Made by a program: the position numbers and the translations under genes
Assembly (NCBI GenBank): GCA_016719405.1
Contig: JADJZE010000001.1
Coordinates: forward strand, 372,001 to 436,000
Source: Candidatus Aalborgicola lynettensis
GTDB lineage: Bacteria; Pseudomonadota; Gammaproteobacteria; Burkholderiales; Burkholderiaceae_C
Direction: 5' to 3'
DNA length: 64,000 nt
The notes under the pieces: generated by a model
What the model was told of the DNA's origin: nothing
Seen by the model: only the letters and a program-made list of their open reading frames with translations
The model's database searches: none
Shown here: positions 24,977 to 34,409 of the stretch, one piece after another
How positions within the stretch are numbered: position 1 is the first letter of the stretch
How the letters are laid out: each line of letters begins with the position of its first letter

Positions 24977-27900
24977 ATGGCGATGCAGATTGATGGTGTT
25001 CTTGGTGTAGTCATCGCGGTCGCCGCGTTGTGCTCGCTGGTTGCCAATGCGGTTTGGATGGGGCGTTTCCTGTATCGGCGCGCGCTGGTGCGCAATGCCA
25101 GTGCCGTAGGGCTGGTCAATGACGCCGCTTTTCTCCAGGCAATTTTCGATTTTGCCCCGTATGGGACGATCGTGCTGGATGCCGCAGACGGAAATCGTAT
25201 CGTTGCTGCCAACAGGGAGTGGTACCGCGAAAACTTGTTGGACGAAAGTAAGGTGACTGGTGCGACTGCGCTGGAAACGGATATTTGGCTCAATCCAAAG
25301 ATCGCGAGCGCCTTCTGGCGCCTCTCGGCGCTGCTTCATCAACGTCCATGATTGATGCACCACTGCGGTGTGGCGACGGCGGAGTGTCGTGGTACCGATT
25401 TGCTGCCCGTCGTATTCTCTTGGGTGGCAGGAATTTGATTATTTGCTCAGGGCACAACGTGGATGTGCAGCGCGAAACTGAGCACGCTTTGCGCGCCAGC
25501 AATGCCTTGTTTTCACAGATATTTGATTTGGTTCCGGAAGGGTTGGTTCTCACCGATGCAGGACATCGTTATCAGAACGTCAATCGGGCGTGGCTGGCGC
25601 GCACCGGTTATTCCCGGAGCAAGTCATAGGACGCACGTCCAATGAGTTGAATCTCTGGCCCAACCCGGTGGATCCATTGCTGTTGCGCGAGACGTTGGCG
25701 CGTGACGGACAGGTCGAGGGGATAAGGGTGCATGCGCGCATGGCGGATGGCCGTACGACGCTTAGCGAAATTTTCGGCAGACGGTTCGAATCGAACGGCG
25801 AAATGATCGGGATCTGGTTGTCACGCGATATCACTGAGCGTGAAGAAATTAGCCGGCGGTTACAGCAAAAGCAGCAGCAACTGGAGCAGATTCTCAGTAT
25901 GCTGCCTGAGCCGGTGATCGTGACAGATTCAATGACCGGACAAGTACTGGAAGTCAATCCGGCGTGGGAAAAACTGCTGGGTCGTTCGCGCCATGATGCC
26001 GTAGGGCGCACGAGTTTGGAGATGGGGTTGTACTTTGACGCGGATGCGCAACGCGCGCGAGACGAGTTGCGCAAGCCCCTTCAAAACGGTGAAGTCATTG
26101 ATGCCTACGAAATCCGCCTGCGGCATGCCGACGGGCACGCAATCCTGGCCGAAGTTTCGGCCCGCACAGTATTGCAAGAAGGCCAGTCTCTGTACGTGTA
26201 CACCGTGCGTGATGTAACGCAAAGTCGGCGCATGTTCAAGGAATTGCAAGAGAGCAGATGTGCTGGCACAGATATTTGACATTGTTCCTGAAGCCATTGC
26301 CATTACCGAAAATCAACGGGTCATGTATTGCGCGTTAACCGGTTTTGGGAAGAAAAGCTGGGCTACATGCAGTCTGTGGTATTTGGAAAAACTGCCAATG
26401 AGCTCAAAGTATGGGTTGATATGCCGCCGTGTCTGCCATGGGGGCAGCGTTTTGCCATGCAAGGGAAACTGGATGCAGAGCCCCAAGACATTCGTCGCTT
26501 TGACGGCTCTATTGTGCACATGGAAGTCTCGGCCCGGCAGATGGAATTGCAAGCCCAACAAACGACCTTGTGGGTTTTTCGCGATATCAGTGAGCAACGC
26601 ATGGCCAAGCAGGCTTTGGAGCATGCCAATGCCACTCTGGAGCAACGCGTATTGCAGCGGACCCTGGATTTGTCGCAGGCGCTGACACTGGTGCAACACA
26701 CGAAGGACGAGTTGCTGCAATCCGAGCGCCGTCTCTCGGGTGTGATGGCTGCGACAGGAGAGGGTATTTGGGACATTAATCTGGAAGCTGGCCGTTTCTA
26801 TTGCAATGCCCGCTGGTGCCAAATATTGGCATTTGACGCATCGCACCAAGAATTGGATACGGCATTTGTACAAACCCTGGTTCATGAGGATGATGCGTGC
26901 GCAGTGGCGAGCCGTTTCCGAGACTGCATCATCAAAGGTGTTCCCTATCGCAGCGAGCACCGCATGCGACGGCAGGATGGCACCGTAATATGGGTTGCGG
27001 ATCGCGGTGACGTGTTTGAGCGTTCACCGAGCGGGCGAACCGTGCGCCTTGTAGGTAGTACGGCCGACATTACCGATCGCAAACTGGCCGAATTGTCACT
27101 GGCACAGGCCAAAGAACGTGCGGAATCCGTCAGTGCGGAATTGCACACTGCGCTGCTTGATTTGCGCCATGCCCAGGAGCGCTTGGTGCAGTCCGAAAAA
27201 TGGGATCCATGGAAGCGTTGCTGATTGGTGTGGAGCATGAACTCAACACGCCACTTGGCAATGCCCTGACAACGGCCTCCAATTTGCAACACCAGGTAGA
27301 TGAATTTTCACAACTTTTGCACAGCGCAAGTGTGCGCCGCTCGCAATTGGATGCCTTTGTGGCCCACTGCAAACTGGCATCCGATTTGATGGAGCGCAAC
27401 ACCGCGCGGGCCGCGAAACTGGTGTCGACATTCAAGCAATTGGCAGTAGACCGCAACAGTCTGCCCCGCAGTCAATTTGGTTTGGCAGGGGCGGTGGATG
27501 AGTCGGTGCGGGAAGTTGCGCAATCGGTGGTGCAACGGCATGTTCACATTCGTCAACTGATTGCGAGCGGTATCGTGCTTGACAGTTACCGTGAGGCACT
27601 CACCCAGGTGCTGACCAATTTGTTGCAAAACTCAGTGGTGCATGCCATGTGTGGCGATCAAGCGTTGACTATCAAACTACAAGCAGATCTGGGCGTATTG
27701 CATGATCGTCCGGCGGTGAAATTGGTGGTGAGTGATGATGGCGCAGGCATGGAGCCCGAGGTGGCCAAACGCGCGTTTGATCCGTATTTCACAACCCGAT
27801 TGGGACAAGGGGGATCCGGCTTGGGGCTGTACCAGGTTTACAACCTGGTACACAGTGCGTTGGGCGGTACGCTCACGCTGGATTCCACGTTGGGGCATGG

Positions 27901-27981
27901 CACACGGATAACCATGATTTTGCCCCTGAGCGCCCCGCAGCAACGCCAGATGTGCCGTGGGCCAGCGCTGCACCGCCGTAA
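24977..27981 (+). pseudogene. Multi-PAS sensor histidine kinase, broken by at least five frameshifts
   Basis: One kinase spread over three reading frames. From 24977: a membrane helix (VLGVVIAVAALCSLVANAVW), PAS1 (FDFAPYGTIVLDAADGN), PAS2 (FDLVPEGLVLTDAGHRY), PAS3 (LPEPVIVTDSMTGQVLEVNPAW), PAS4 (FDIVPEAIAITENQR), PAS5 (GEGIWDINLEAGRFYCNARW), then the H-box GVEHELNTPLGNAL, N-box NLLQNSVVHA and ATP lid DDGAGM / GGSGLGLY. Frame changes are needed near 25350, 25610, 26260, 26328 and 27200 (the last in an A5 run). The conserved part ends near 27930; a frame switch would give a stop at 27979. Domain content is otherwise complete, so indels could be sequencing errors. No response regulator adjoins it. 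Confidence 0.75.
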
Positions 27982-28008
27982 AGTCGCAGGCAAGCATGAT
28001 GCGTGTGG

Positions 28009-28887
28009 TCAAAGGCGTTGGGCGTCTTGCAGCAACGCATCGATTTGCGCATCCTTTTCACGCCACAACTGCTGTATCCACCTGGAAAGGCCTCGCGAAA
28101 AGCAGGATCTTGGGCGTAGTCACCACCCATCAAGTGTTGCGGTATGGGGAGAATTCTGACCCGCACTACTACGTGGCGCATTTTTCCCAATAGAAAGTGT
28201 GTGAACGTGGGAGCACCTTCCGGGTAGACGATGGTGACGTCCAAGATGGCCTGGAATTTGTCGCCCATGGCGTCCAGCGCCAGCGCCATGCCACCGGCCT
28301 TGGGTTTGAGCAGGTGCCGGTAGGGAGATTGCTGGCGTGCGTGCTTGGCCTTTGTAAAACGGGTGCCTTCCAGAAAGTTCATGACGCTGGTGGGAATGAG
28401 CGCGTATTTTTCACACGCTTTTCGGGTGGTTTCCTGGTCTTTGCCACGCATTTCAGGGTGTTTTTGAGGTATTCCTCTGAATGGCGCCGCATGAAAGGAA
28501 ACTCAGAGCCCACCATGCCAAACCCATTACCGGGACCCAAATCAGTTCCTGCTTGATGAAAAACTTGAGCAAGGGGGATACGCCGGTTCAGCAGGTGTTG
28601 CAACACCAAAATATCCACCCACGACTGGTGGTTGCTGTTGACCAGGTACCAGCCCTGGGGTTGAGGTTTTCGATGCCCTGCACGTCCCATATGGTGTTTT
28701 GGGTCAGCGCCATCCAGCCGCTGTTGCAGGCGATCCAGGCCTCGGCAATCAATAGCAACACCGGGTCGATCAACAGGCGTATGCGTCTGAAGGGCAATAC
28801 CAGCTTGAGGGATGAAACAAGCAGCAGCAGGGGGACCCAGAACAGGGCATTGAGTGTCATCAACACCGTGGCAATCAGGCCTACCAA
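28009..28887 (-). pseudogene. PlsC-like acyltransferase, broken by several frameshifts
   Basis: Reassembled over frames, about 290 residues: membrane segment MVGLIATVLMTLNALFWVPLLLLVSSLKLVLPF, acyltransferase block I NSNHQSWVDILVLQ (HX4D as HQSWVD), RRIPLLKFFIKQELIWVPVMGLAWWAL, FPFMRRHSEEYL, MNFLEGTRFT (block III, EGTR) and KAGGMALAL, ending DALLQDAQRL before TGA. This matches the YihG-type 1-acylglycerol-3-phosphate acyltransferase-like family in the inner membrane. Shifts are needed near 28660, 28568, 28505, 28455 (A-run) and 28080. It is convergent with the histidine kinase. Whether broken in the cell or only in the assembly is undecided. Confidence 0.72.
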
Positions 28888-28933
28888 GGGTGCAGGTAAA
28901 TTGAAGCATGGCAGGGCCGCTTTTTGCAGAATA

Positions 28934-29003
28934 TTTGCTATAAAAAAAGTAGCTGCTTACGCAGTATCTACGTGCGCTAAGGGCCGATTTTCTCATAAAA
29001 ATA
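28934..29003 (+). repeat. Dispersed palindromic repeat, copy b
   Basis: TTTGCTATAAAAAAAGTAGCTGCTTACGC... with ACGTGCGCTAAGGGCCGATTTT, 46 bases upstream of the acyltransferase start. Between here and the SRP RNA (29004-29228) no gene is recognised. Confidence 0.75.
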
Positions 29004-29228
29004 GAGCATATTCGACCCACCGCATTGGACTGGTAAATGGTGGTATCCGCTACCTTGAGTCGCTCTGGCGGGTTTTGTGGCCACTTCAGAACGGTACGTT
29101 TGATCCTGTCAAACCAAGGTTGGATAAAGCAATCGCAAGGTGCTACAGCCAGGAGTTGGAAAAGCTGTTTGCAGATGCAATACGGAGCCAAGCCCTTGAT
29201 TGCAAACAACTCCAAGAATGCGGTTGAC

Positions 29229-29315
29229 GAGCCTTGACCCAGCACTGGCTCCACAGTTAGGGCTGCTTGGTTCCCCACCTGACCCGGTTGGCCGCTTCAC
29301 CATGTGGGCAGGCCC
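29229..29315 (-). ncRNA. ffs: Signal recognition particle 4.5S RNA
   Basis: On the minus strand, GGGTCAGG...GGGGAACC...AAGCAGCCC is the conserved apical SRP RNA domain: asymmetric loop AGCAG, symmetric loop CAGG and a GGAA tetraloop. The usual CCGGAAGG stem is GGGGAACC here, keeping pairing. Flanking GGCCTGCCCA and TGGGTCAAGGCTC pair to close the long hairpin. It binds Ffh to target membrane proteins. End points are estimated from pairing. Confidence 0.85.
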
Positions 29316-29352
29316 GTCGGGGTTGATTGTACCTCTCTATGTGTTGCGGGCT

Positions 29353-29388
29353 GTGCATCCTTGCGCATCCTTGCGCATCCTTGCGCAC
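29353..29388 (+). repeat. TTGCGCATCC decamer repeat
   Basis: GTGCATCC then TTGCGCATCC twice and TTGCGCAC, about 3.5 decamers in tandem between the SRP RNA promoter side and the end of the diguanylate cyclase gene. Confidence 0.7.
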
Positions 29389-29394
29389 GGTGTC

Positions 29395-31102
29395 TCATCC
29401 GGCGCTGGATGAAAAGCGAAAGCGATTGCGTCCCGCAGATTTCGCAGCGTACATGGCGTGATCCGAACTCGCCATCAGGTCTGTGGCAGTTGTGCCGTCA
29501 AGCGGGTATTGGCTGATGCCAATACTGAAACCAACGGGCAATTCGTTCCCTTTGTAGACAATGGGCGAGCGAATGCATTCGAGCAATTTTTCCGCAATAT
29601 GCGCAACGTCCTCCGGGTGTGCGGGGTTTTCCAGCATGACCAGGAACTCGTCGCCCCGATGCGGGCAACGGTGTCGACCTTGCGCGTAGCAGACCGCAAG
29701 CGCAAGGCGAGCGCCTGGAGCACGGCGTCTCCGCCTTCGTGGCCCCATTGGTCATTGATGCGCTTGAAGTTGTCGACATCGATGAATAACAGGGCAAAGT
29801 GTTCACCACTGCGCTGTGCGCGGGCGAGTGCCTGGTCCAGACGCTCCTGAAAATGGCGCCGGTTGGGCAGTCCCGTCAATTCATCATGCCGGGCAATGTG
29901 CGCCAGTTCTGCCTGGCCGCGCTGCAACTCTTCGAGCTGGTTTTTGATCTGATCCTGCATGTGGTTGAAGCTGCGGGCCAGTACGCCGATTTCGTCCTGG
30001 CGCGTACTCGGAAGTGTGGCGACTTTTTGCGCGTACGCAAAATTTTGCACGGCGTTGCTCATGGAGTTGATGGGGCGCGTGACCGCTCTGGCCACGACTA
30101 TGGCAAGAAAAACGCAGGCAACGCACAGGCCTATCACCAACTGCAAAACAACACGCCCCAGTGTGTGGGCTTGTTCGAGCACCGTGGCCAGGGGCTGTGC
30201 CAGTCCCAGAATGAGCCGGGCTTCATCGCCGGGTACGCGCACGGTGCGTCCCACGAACGCAGCCACCACGGGTGCGGTGGCATAGCGCCCGTCACTCACT
30301 TCAATCAGGGCCTTGTTTTCTTTCGAATCGACGATGTCGCGGGTTTGCGGAAATTCATCCTGCACCAGCACCCGGCGGCCCTTATCAAATCCAAATGTCA
30401 GGCGACTGTCCGGGTGGACCAGGTAATCGCCGCTGGTGTTGGCCAAAAAAAGCTGGTAATCCTTTGGCAAGTCGGCGCTAAGTGCTGCAAACACGCTATT
30501 GAGGTCGATGTTGATGACGACGACTCCCAAGGCCTGCCCCAGTCCAGTGGTGACCGGGGTTGCCATGATGACCGAGGGTTGATCCAAGCGAATATGTGCA
30601 CCGCGTTCATGGTTGATAACTATGCGGGATAAATACGTGGAACCCTTGGGGAGCTTGAGTGGGCCCGAGACGTAGAGAAAATGCCCCTTTTCCTGCAAAT
30701 CGTCTTCACTGATGCGCAGGATGCTGTCTTCCGTGCGGTCCAGGCGAACTTTTCGATCCCCCCTCGTCGGCTGCAATCAGGCGAATCTGAAAGTAACCTG
30801 GATGGGCAAGCATCACCTGTTCAAAAGAGTGGCTAACTGGTTTTCAGCAGCCGTACCCGCCCCTGCAGCACAGCCAGGGCAGCCGGGTGGCCAGCCAAAA
30901 TTTGCAAGTTGCGTGAAATTTCCTCACGGCTCAGAGTGATACGCTGGGCCAATACATTGGTCGCGGCCAGCAAGTCCGCTTTTGCGGACTGGACCAGAAT
31001 GGTCCGGCTGGCCTGGTAAGCATAAAAACCGGTCAGACCGGATGCCAGAATGCTCACACCAGCCAGCAAAATTCCCAGCTTGACGGCGATGCCAAACTTC
31101 AT
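29395..31102 (-). pseudogene. Membrane diguanylate cyclase (Cache-HAMP-GGDEF), frameshifted
   Basis: Start MKFGIAVKLGILLAGVSILASGLTGFYAYQ at 31102, overlapping the stop of the binding-protein gene (ATGA). Periplasmic sensor region in the first 300 residues, a second helix (VVLQLVIGLCVACVFLAIVVA), HAMP-like RPINSMSNAVQNFA, then GGDEF domain (HDELTGLPNRRHFQERLDQAL, FIDVDNFKRINDQWGHEGGD). The signature is split: the frame reads RIGATSSW, while one extra G at about 29658 restores RIGGDEFLV; downstream frame ends SIGISQYP...HAMYAAKSAGRNRF. Two further shifts lie near 30826 and 30765 (G-run). It would make cyclic di-GMP in response to the coupled binding protein. Confidence 0.78.
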
Positions 31103-32160
31103 GGTGCCAATACCTTGCTGGCACGGTCGCCCGCCAAAATACGATCCCACAGCGCGTTTCTGCGGTCTACGTCTTCCACCGGTTCGAGCCATTTCAAACG
31201 GTCTTGCGTACGCAGATAGGGGGACTCGGAGGTTGTATTGGCCAAGCCCTGACGGCTAAGCAGTGCGTTTCCGGGTTCGGCTTCCAGTAGGTAGTTGATC
31301 CAGGCCTCGGCCAGGGCAATGTTGGTAGATCCCCGGGTAATCGCCCAGCAGTCGAGCCATGCCAGCGCCCCTTCTTTTACGACGGTGTAGCCAACATCCA
31401 CGTGCGCCGCTTTCAGCAATTGAAACTGTTGCGAACCGTAATTGGCAAACATGAGCGCTGCATGGCCCGACTTGAACAGTTCGACCGACTCTTCGGGTTG
31501 GGAGTAGAAGCCCATCGCATTGCGCCGCAGGGCGATGAGTTGGTTGACTGCGGCGGGCCACTGCGTGTCTGCAATCTGGAACGGCGTAGCATCGCCCAAA
31601 TACTGCGCGGCCAGTGAAAAGTTGTGTGTTCCGCCGTTGTACAGCAGTACTTTTCCCTTGTATTTGGGGTCCCAGAGGGCACGAATGGAGGTGGGCGCTT
31701 CGGTGAGCTGCTTGCGGTCATAGATCAATCCCATTTCAGCGTAGGTGTAGGGTATGGCATAGGCCTTGCCGCCGTGCACCAGGCCCGAAATGCCTTTGAG
31801 ATCGCGAAAACGCGGCAACTGCTTTGCCGTATTGGGTATCGATTTGGTATTGACCGGCACAACCAGATTGGCTTTGATGTAGCGCTGCAACTCCGAGGTA
31901 TTGACCGCGAATACGTCGAAGTCGCCTGCCTGATTGCGGGTTACTTTCTGCCACATCACGTCATCCGAGTCGATGATGGTGACTTCCACTTTGCTGCCGG
32001 TGCGCTGCTCAAACACTTTGACCAGATCGGCATCCGCGTAGCCTGGCCAGGCGAGTACACGCAAAACGCCATCTGCATGGGCGCCAGCGGCCATCAAAAT
32101 AATCAGAGCGCCGACCAGTGGCTGCAGCCAGCGCAGGCAGTAGGGGAGAGGGGATGCCAT
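31099..32160 (-). CDS. PotD-like polyamine-type periplasmic binding protein
   Basis: 353 residues from ATG 32160. Signal peptide (LVGALIILMAAGAHADG), then a spermidine/putrescine-type binding fold: VLRVLAWPGYADADLVKVFEQRTGSKVEVTIIDSDDVMWQKV, FDVFAVNTSELQRY, AIPYTYAEMGLIYDR, YAEMG and NYGSQQFQLLK, ending ILAGDRASKVLAP. No ABC permease or ATPase gene accompanies it. Its stop overlaps the start of a membrane diguanylate cyclase, which suggests the pair works like NspS-MbaA of Vibrio, where a PotD-like protein reports polyamines to a c-di-GMP enzyme. The long upstream in-frame extension overlaps dnaX and is not used. Confidence 0.85.
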   Translation of the reverse strand: MASPLPYCLRWLQPLVGALIILMAAGAHADGVLRVLAWPGYADADLVKVFEQRTGSKVEVTIIDSDDVMWQKVTRNQAGDFDVFAVNTSELQRYIKANLVVPVNTKSIPNTAKQLPRFRDLKGISGLVHGGKAYAIPYTYAEMGLIYDRKQLTEAPTSIRALWDPKYKGKVLLYNGGTHNFSLAAQYLGDATPFQIADTQWPAAVNQLIALRRNAMGFYSQPEESVELFKSGHAALMFANYGSQQFQLLKAAHVDVGYTVVKEGALAWLDCWAITRGSTNIALAEAWINYLLEAEPGNALLSRQGLANTTSESPYLRTQDRLKWLEPVEDVDRRNALWDRILAGDRASKVLAP

Positions 32161-32295
32161 GGGGGGAGTCTCCGTGAGGGGCCTTTCGACCAGTCTATAG
32201 CAGTTTTCTTGTCGCTGGTCCCGAGATAGGGTAAACCTGATAGCCACTGGCGGAATACGTCCCGAACCCTGTGGGGGCGCATTTAGAATCCCTGA

Positions 32296-34269
32296 ATGTC
32301 CTACCTCGTGCTCGCCCGCAAGTACCGCCCCCGCAATTTCACCGAAATGGTGGGCCAAGACCATGTGGTGCAAGCCTTGACCAATGCGCTGACCACCCAG
32401 CGGCTGCACCACGCCTACCTGTTTACCGGCACCCGCGGCGTGGGCAAAACCACGGTGTCGCGCATCCTGGCCAAGTCGCTCAACTGCCAGGGCCCGGACG
32501 GCAACGGCGGAATTACCGCCACCCCGTGTGGCGTGTGCCAGGCCTGCATGGATATTGATAGTGGCCGGTTTGTGGATTACACCGAACTCGACGCCGCCAG
32601 CAACCGCGGTGTGGACGAAGTGCAGGCCTTGCTGGAGCAGGCGGTCTACAAGCCCGTGCAAGGGCGCTTTAAGGTCTTCATGATCGACGAGGTGCACATG
32701 CTGACCAACACGGCGTTCAACGCCATGTTGAAGACGCTGGAAGAACCGCCTGCATATTTGAAATTTGTGCTGGCCACCACGGACCCGCAAAAAGTGCCGG
32801 TGACCGTGCTGAGCCGCTGCCTGCAGTTCAACCTGCGACCGATGGCCCCCGAAACCATCCGTGAGCATTTGGTCAAGGTGCTGGCAGTGGAGCAGGTTAG
32901 CTCCGAGGTGCAGGCGCTGCGCCTGCTGGCGCGTGCCGCGCGCGGCTCCATGCGCGATGCGCTGAGTTTGACTGACCAGGCCATTGCCTTTGGCTCCGGC
33001 CAGCTGCAGGAGACTGCGGTGCGCCAGATGCTGGGCAGTGTTGACAGGTCATACGTGTTCCGCCTGATCGAGGCACTGGCCCTGGGCGATGGCAAGACCG
33101 TGGTGGATACCTGCGAGGCGCTGCGTCTCAACGGGCTCAGCGCAGCGGCCACACTGGAGGAAATGTCCACAGTGCTGCAGCGTATGGCAGTGGTGCAGAC
33201 CCTGGCTGGAAGCCAGATGGGGGCGGCTGTGGACGACGACGGTGACCCCGAGCAACTGGAGACGGCGCGCCTGGCTGCGGTCATGCCGATGGACGAAACC
33301 CAATTGCTCTACAGCATGTGTCTGCATGGCAGGGCAGATTTGGGTCTGGCGCCCGATGAATACGCGGCGCTGACCATGGTGCTGCTGCGTTTGCTGGCTT
33401 TCAAACCGTCGGCCGGTGCGGCTACGGTGGAAAAAAAAACGCTAATTAAGGCCTCCAACGGGTCATCTTTGGCGCCAGCGGCGGCTACGGCTGCAGCGGC
33501 TCCCGCGCCAGTACCGGCGCCCTTGCAGCCGGTAGCAGAGCTGTCCTCTGCGCCCACGGTTGCCACGCTGTCTTTGCCGCAGCAGCCTTTTGCGCCGGTC
33601 CAGGATGGTGCGCCTGTTACCGATTCCCTGCCCGACACACCGGCTGCGGTTGCCATCGGCGTGCCTGTAGCAGGGCCTGTGTCACAGTTGACCGACCCCG
33701 CCGTTCCACCCGGGCAGGTACTGCCGGTGCGCCAGCAGGGGCTTCAAAATTTGGAGTCAAATAGGCCATTTGCGCAAGCGGAGCAAGCGCAAGCAGCTAC
33801 AAAAGTTGTAGCAATTCCGGTGCGCACAGCAGTCGAGTCACGCATCGACGCAGCGGTGGCACCGGCGTCGGCGGTATTGGTACCAACCGAAGAGGGCGAT
33901 TTTTGGCACGCCACCGTGCAGAGTCTGGTGGCTGCGGAAGCCATCAATGCCTTGGTACGCGAGCTGGCGTTGCAGTCGCAATTGGTCGCCCGCGATACCG
34001 ATCAGTGGGTTTTGCGGGTGGAGCGCGAGTCGCTCAACCAGAGTGGCGCCCGGGAACGTTTGGCGGCCGCGTTGCAGGCCGCTGGGTTCGCGGTCACTTT
34101 GCTGGTCGAAATCGGCCGTGTTACCGACAGCCCAGCCCGGCGCAACAGCGCTGTTCTGGCCGAAAAAATGCTGGCGGCTGAGAAGATTATTTTTGACGAT
34201 CCATTCGTGCAGTCCATGATGCGGGACTTTGGGGCGAAAATTGTGCCCGGGTCGATCAAACCCCTGTGA
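32296..34269 (+). CDS. dnaX: DNA polymerase III subunit tau/gamma
   Basis: 657 residues. AAA+ clamp-loader domain: HAYLFTGTRGVGKTTVSRILAK (Walker A), cysteines of the zinc module (CGVCQACMD), MIDEVHMLTNTAFNAMLKTLEEPP (Walker B), sensor 1 LATTDPQKVPVTVLSRC, and GSMRDALSLTDQAI (sensor 2). Domain III ends near residue 375. A long Ala/Pro linker follows, then the C-terminal tau domain (FWHATVQSLVAAEAINALVRELALQSQL...) for polymerase binding. An A9 run at 33431-33439 at the end of domain III could make a short gamma form. The linker contains a copy of the dispersed repeat. Followed by ybaB and recR as in most proteobacteria. Confidence 0.97.
   Translation: MSYLVLARKYRPRNFTEMVGQDHVVQALTNALTTQRLHHAYLFTGTRGVGKTTVSRILAKSLNCQGPDGNGGITATPCGVCQACMDIDSGRFVDYTELDAASNRGVDEVQALLEQAVYKPVQGRFKVFMIDEVHMLTNTAFNAMLKTLEEPPAYLKFVLATTDPQKVPVTVLSRCLQFNLRPMAPETIREHLVKVLAVEQVSSEVQALRLLARAARGSMRDALSLTDQAIAFGSGQLQETAVRQMLGSVDRSYVFRLIEALALGDGKTVVDTCEALRLNGLSAAATLEEMSTVLQRMAVVQTLAGSQMGAAVDDDGDPEQLETARLAAVMPMDETQLLYSMCLHGRADLGLAPDEYAALTMVLLRLLAFKPSAGAATVEKKTLIKASNGSSLAPAAATAAAAPAPVPAPLQPVAELSSAPTVATLSLPQQPFAPVQDGAPVTDSLPDTPAAVAIGVPVAGPVSQLTDPAVPPGQVLPVRQQGLQNLESNRPFAQAEQAQAATKVVAIPVRTAVESRIDAAVAPASAVLVPTEEGDFWHATVQSLVAAEAINALVRELALQSQLVARDTDQWVLRVERESLNQSGARERLAAALQAAGFAVTLLVEIGRVTDSPARRNSAVLAEKMLAAEKIIFDDPFVQSMMRDFGAKIVPGSIKPL
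33427..33449 (+). promoter_or_regulatory. A9 slippery run in dnaX, candidate gamma-producing site
   Basis: GTG GAA AAA AAA ACG: nine adenines at 33431-33439. A one-base backward slip reads AAC GCT AAT TAA and stops at 33447-33449; a forward slip reads CGC TAA and stops at 33443-33445. Either gives a gamma-like protein of about 381-384 residues. An A9 run causes transcriptional slippage in Thermus dnaX. Confidence 0.55.
33744..33814 (-). repeat. Dispersed palindromic repeat inside dnaX, copy c
   Basis: In reverse, TTGCTACAACTTTTGTAGCTGCTTGCGC...GCTTGCGCAAATGGCCTATTTGACTCCAAATTTTG, the same order of blocks as the intergenic copy at 59884. It is read in frame within the tau linker as LQNLESNRPFAQAEQAQAATKVVAIP. 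Confidence 0.75.
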
Positions 34270-34280
34270 TGGGAGTGTTC

Positions 34281-34383
34281 AGTCAGTTGGGGCCAGAGCA
34301 CATTGCTGCGTGCGTGGTCTGGCCCACAAGGCTTAGTCAGTTGGGGTCAGAGCTCATCACTGCGTGAGTGGTCTGACCCACAA
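34281..34383. repeat. Two tandem hairpin repeats between dnaX and ybaB
   Basis: 49-base copies at 34281-34329 and 34335-34383. Copy 1 stem is GGGCCAGA/TCTGGCCC, copy 2 is GGGTCAGA/TCTGACCC: the C-G pair has become T-A, a compensatory change. Each begins AGTCAGTTGGGG and ends CCCACAA. REP-like element; may stabilise or attenuate the dnaX-ybaB transcript. Confidence 0.8.
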
Positions 34384-34409
34384 AGTTTTAATAACGTAAA
34401 AGGAAATCC

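Noticed and set aside
29037..29227. Open frame ending RLDKAIARCYSQELEKLFADAIRSQALD
   Set aside because: Looks slightly protein-like but has no start signal or family and lies against the SRP RNA gene.
29353..29388. CRISPR-like short repeats
   Set aside because: Decamers are directly adjacent with no spacers; a simple tandem repeat. No cas genes in the window.
31099..32868. 589-residue reading of the PotD-like protein
   Set aside because: The first 236 residues overlap dnaX antisense; the signal peptide begins at 32160.
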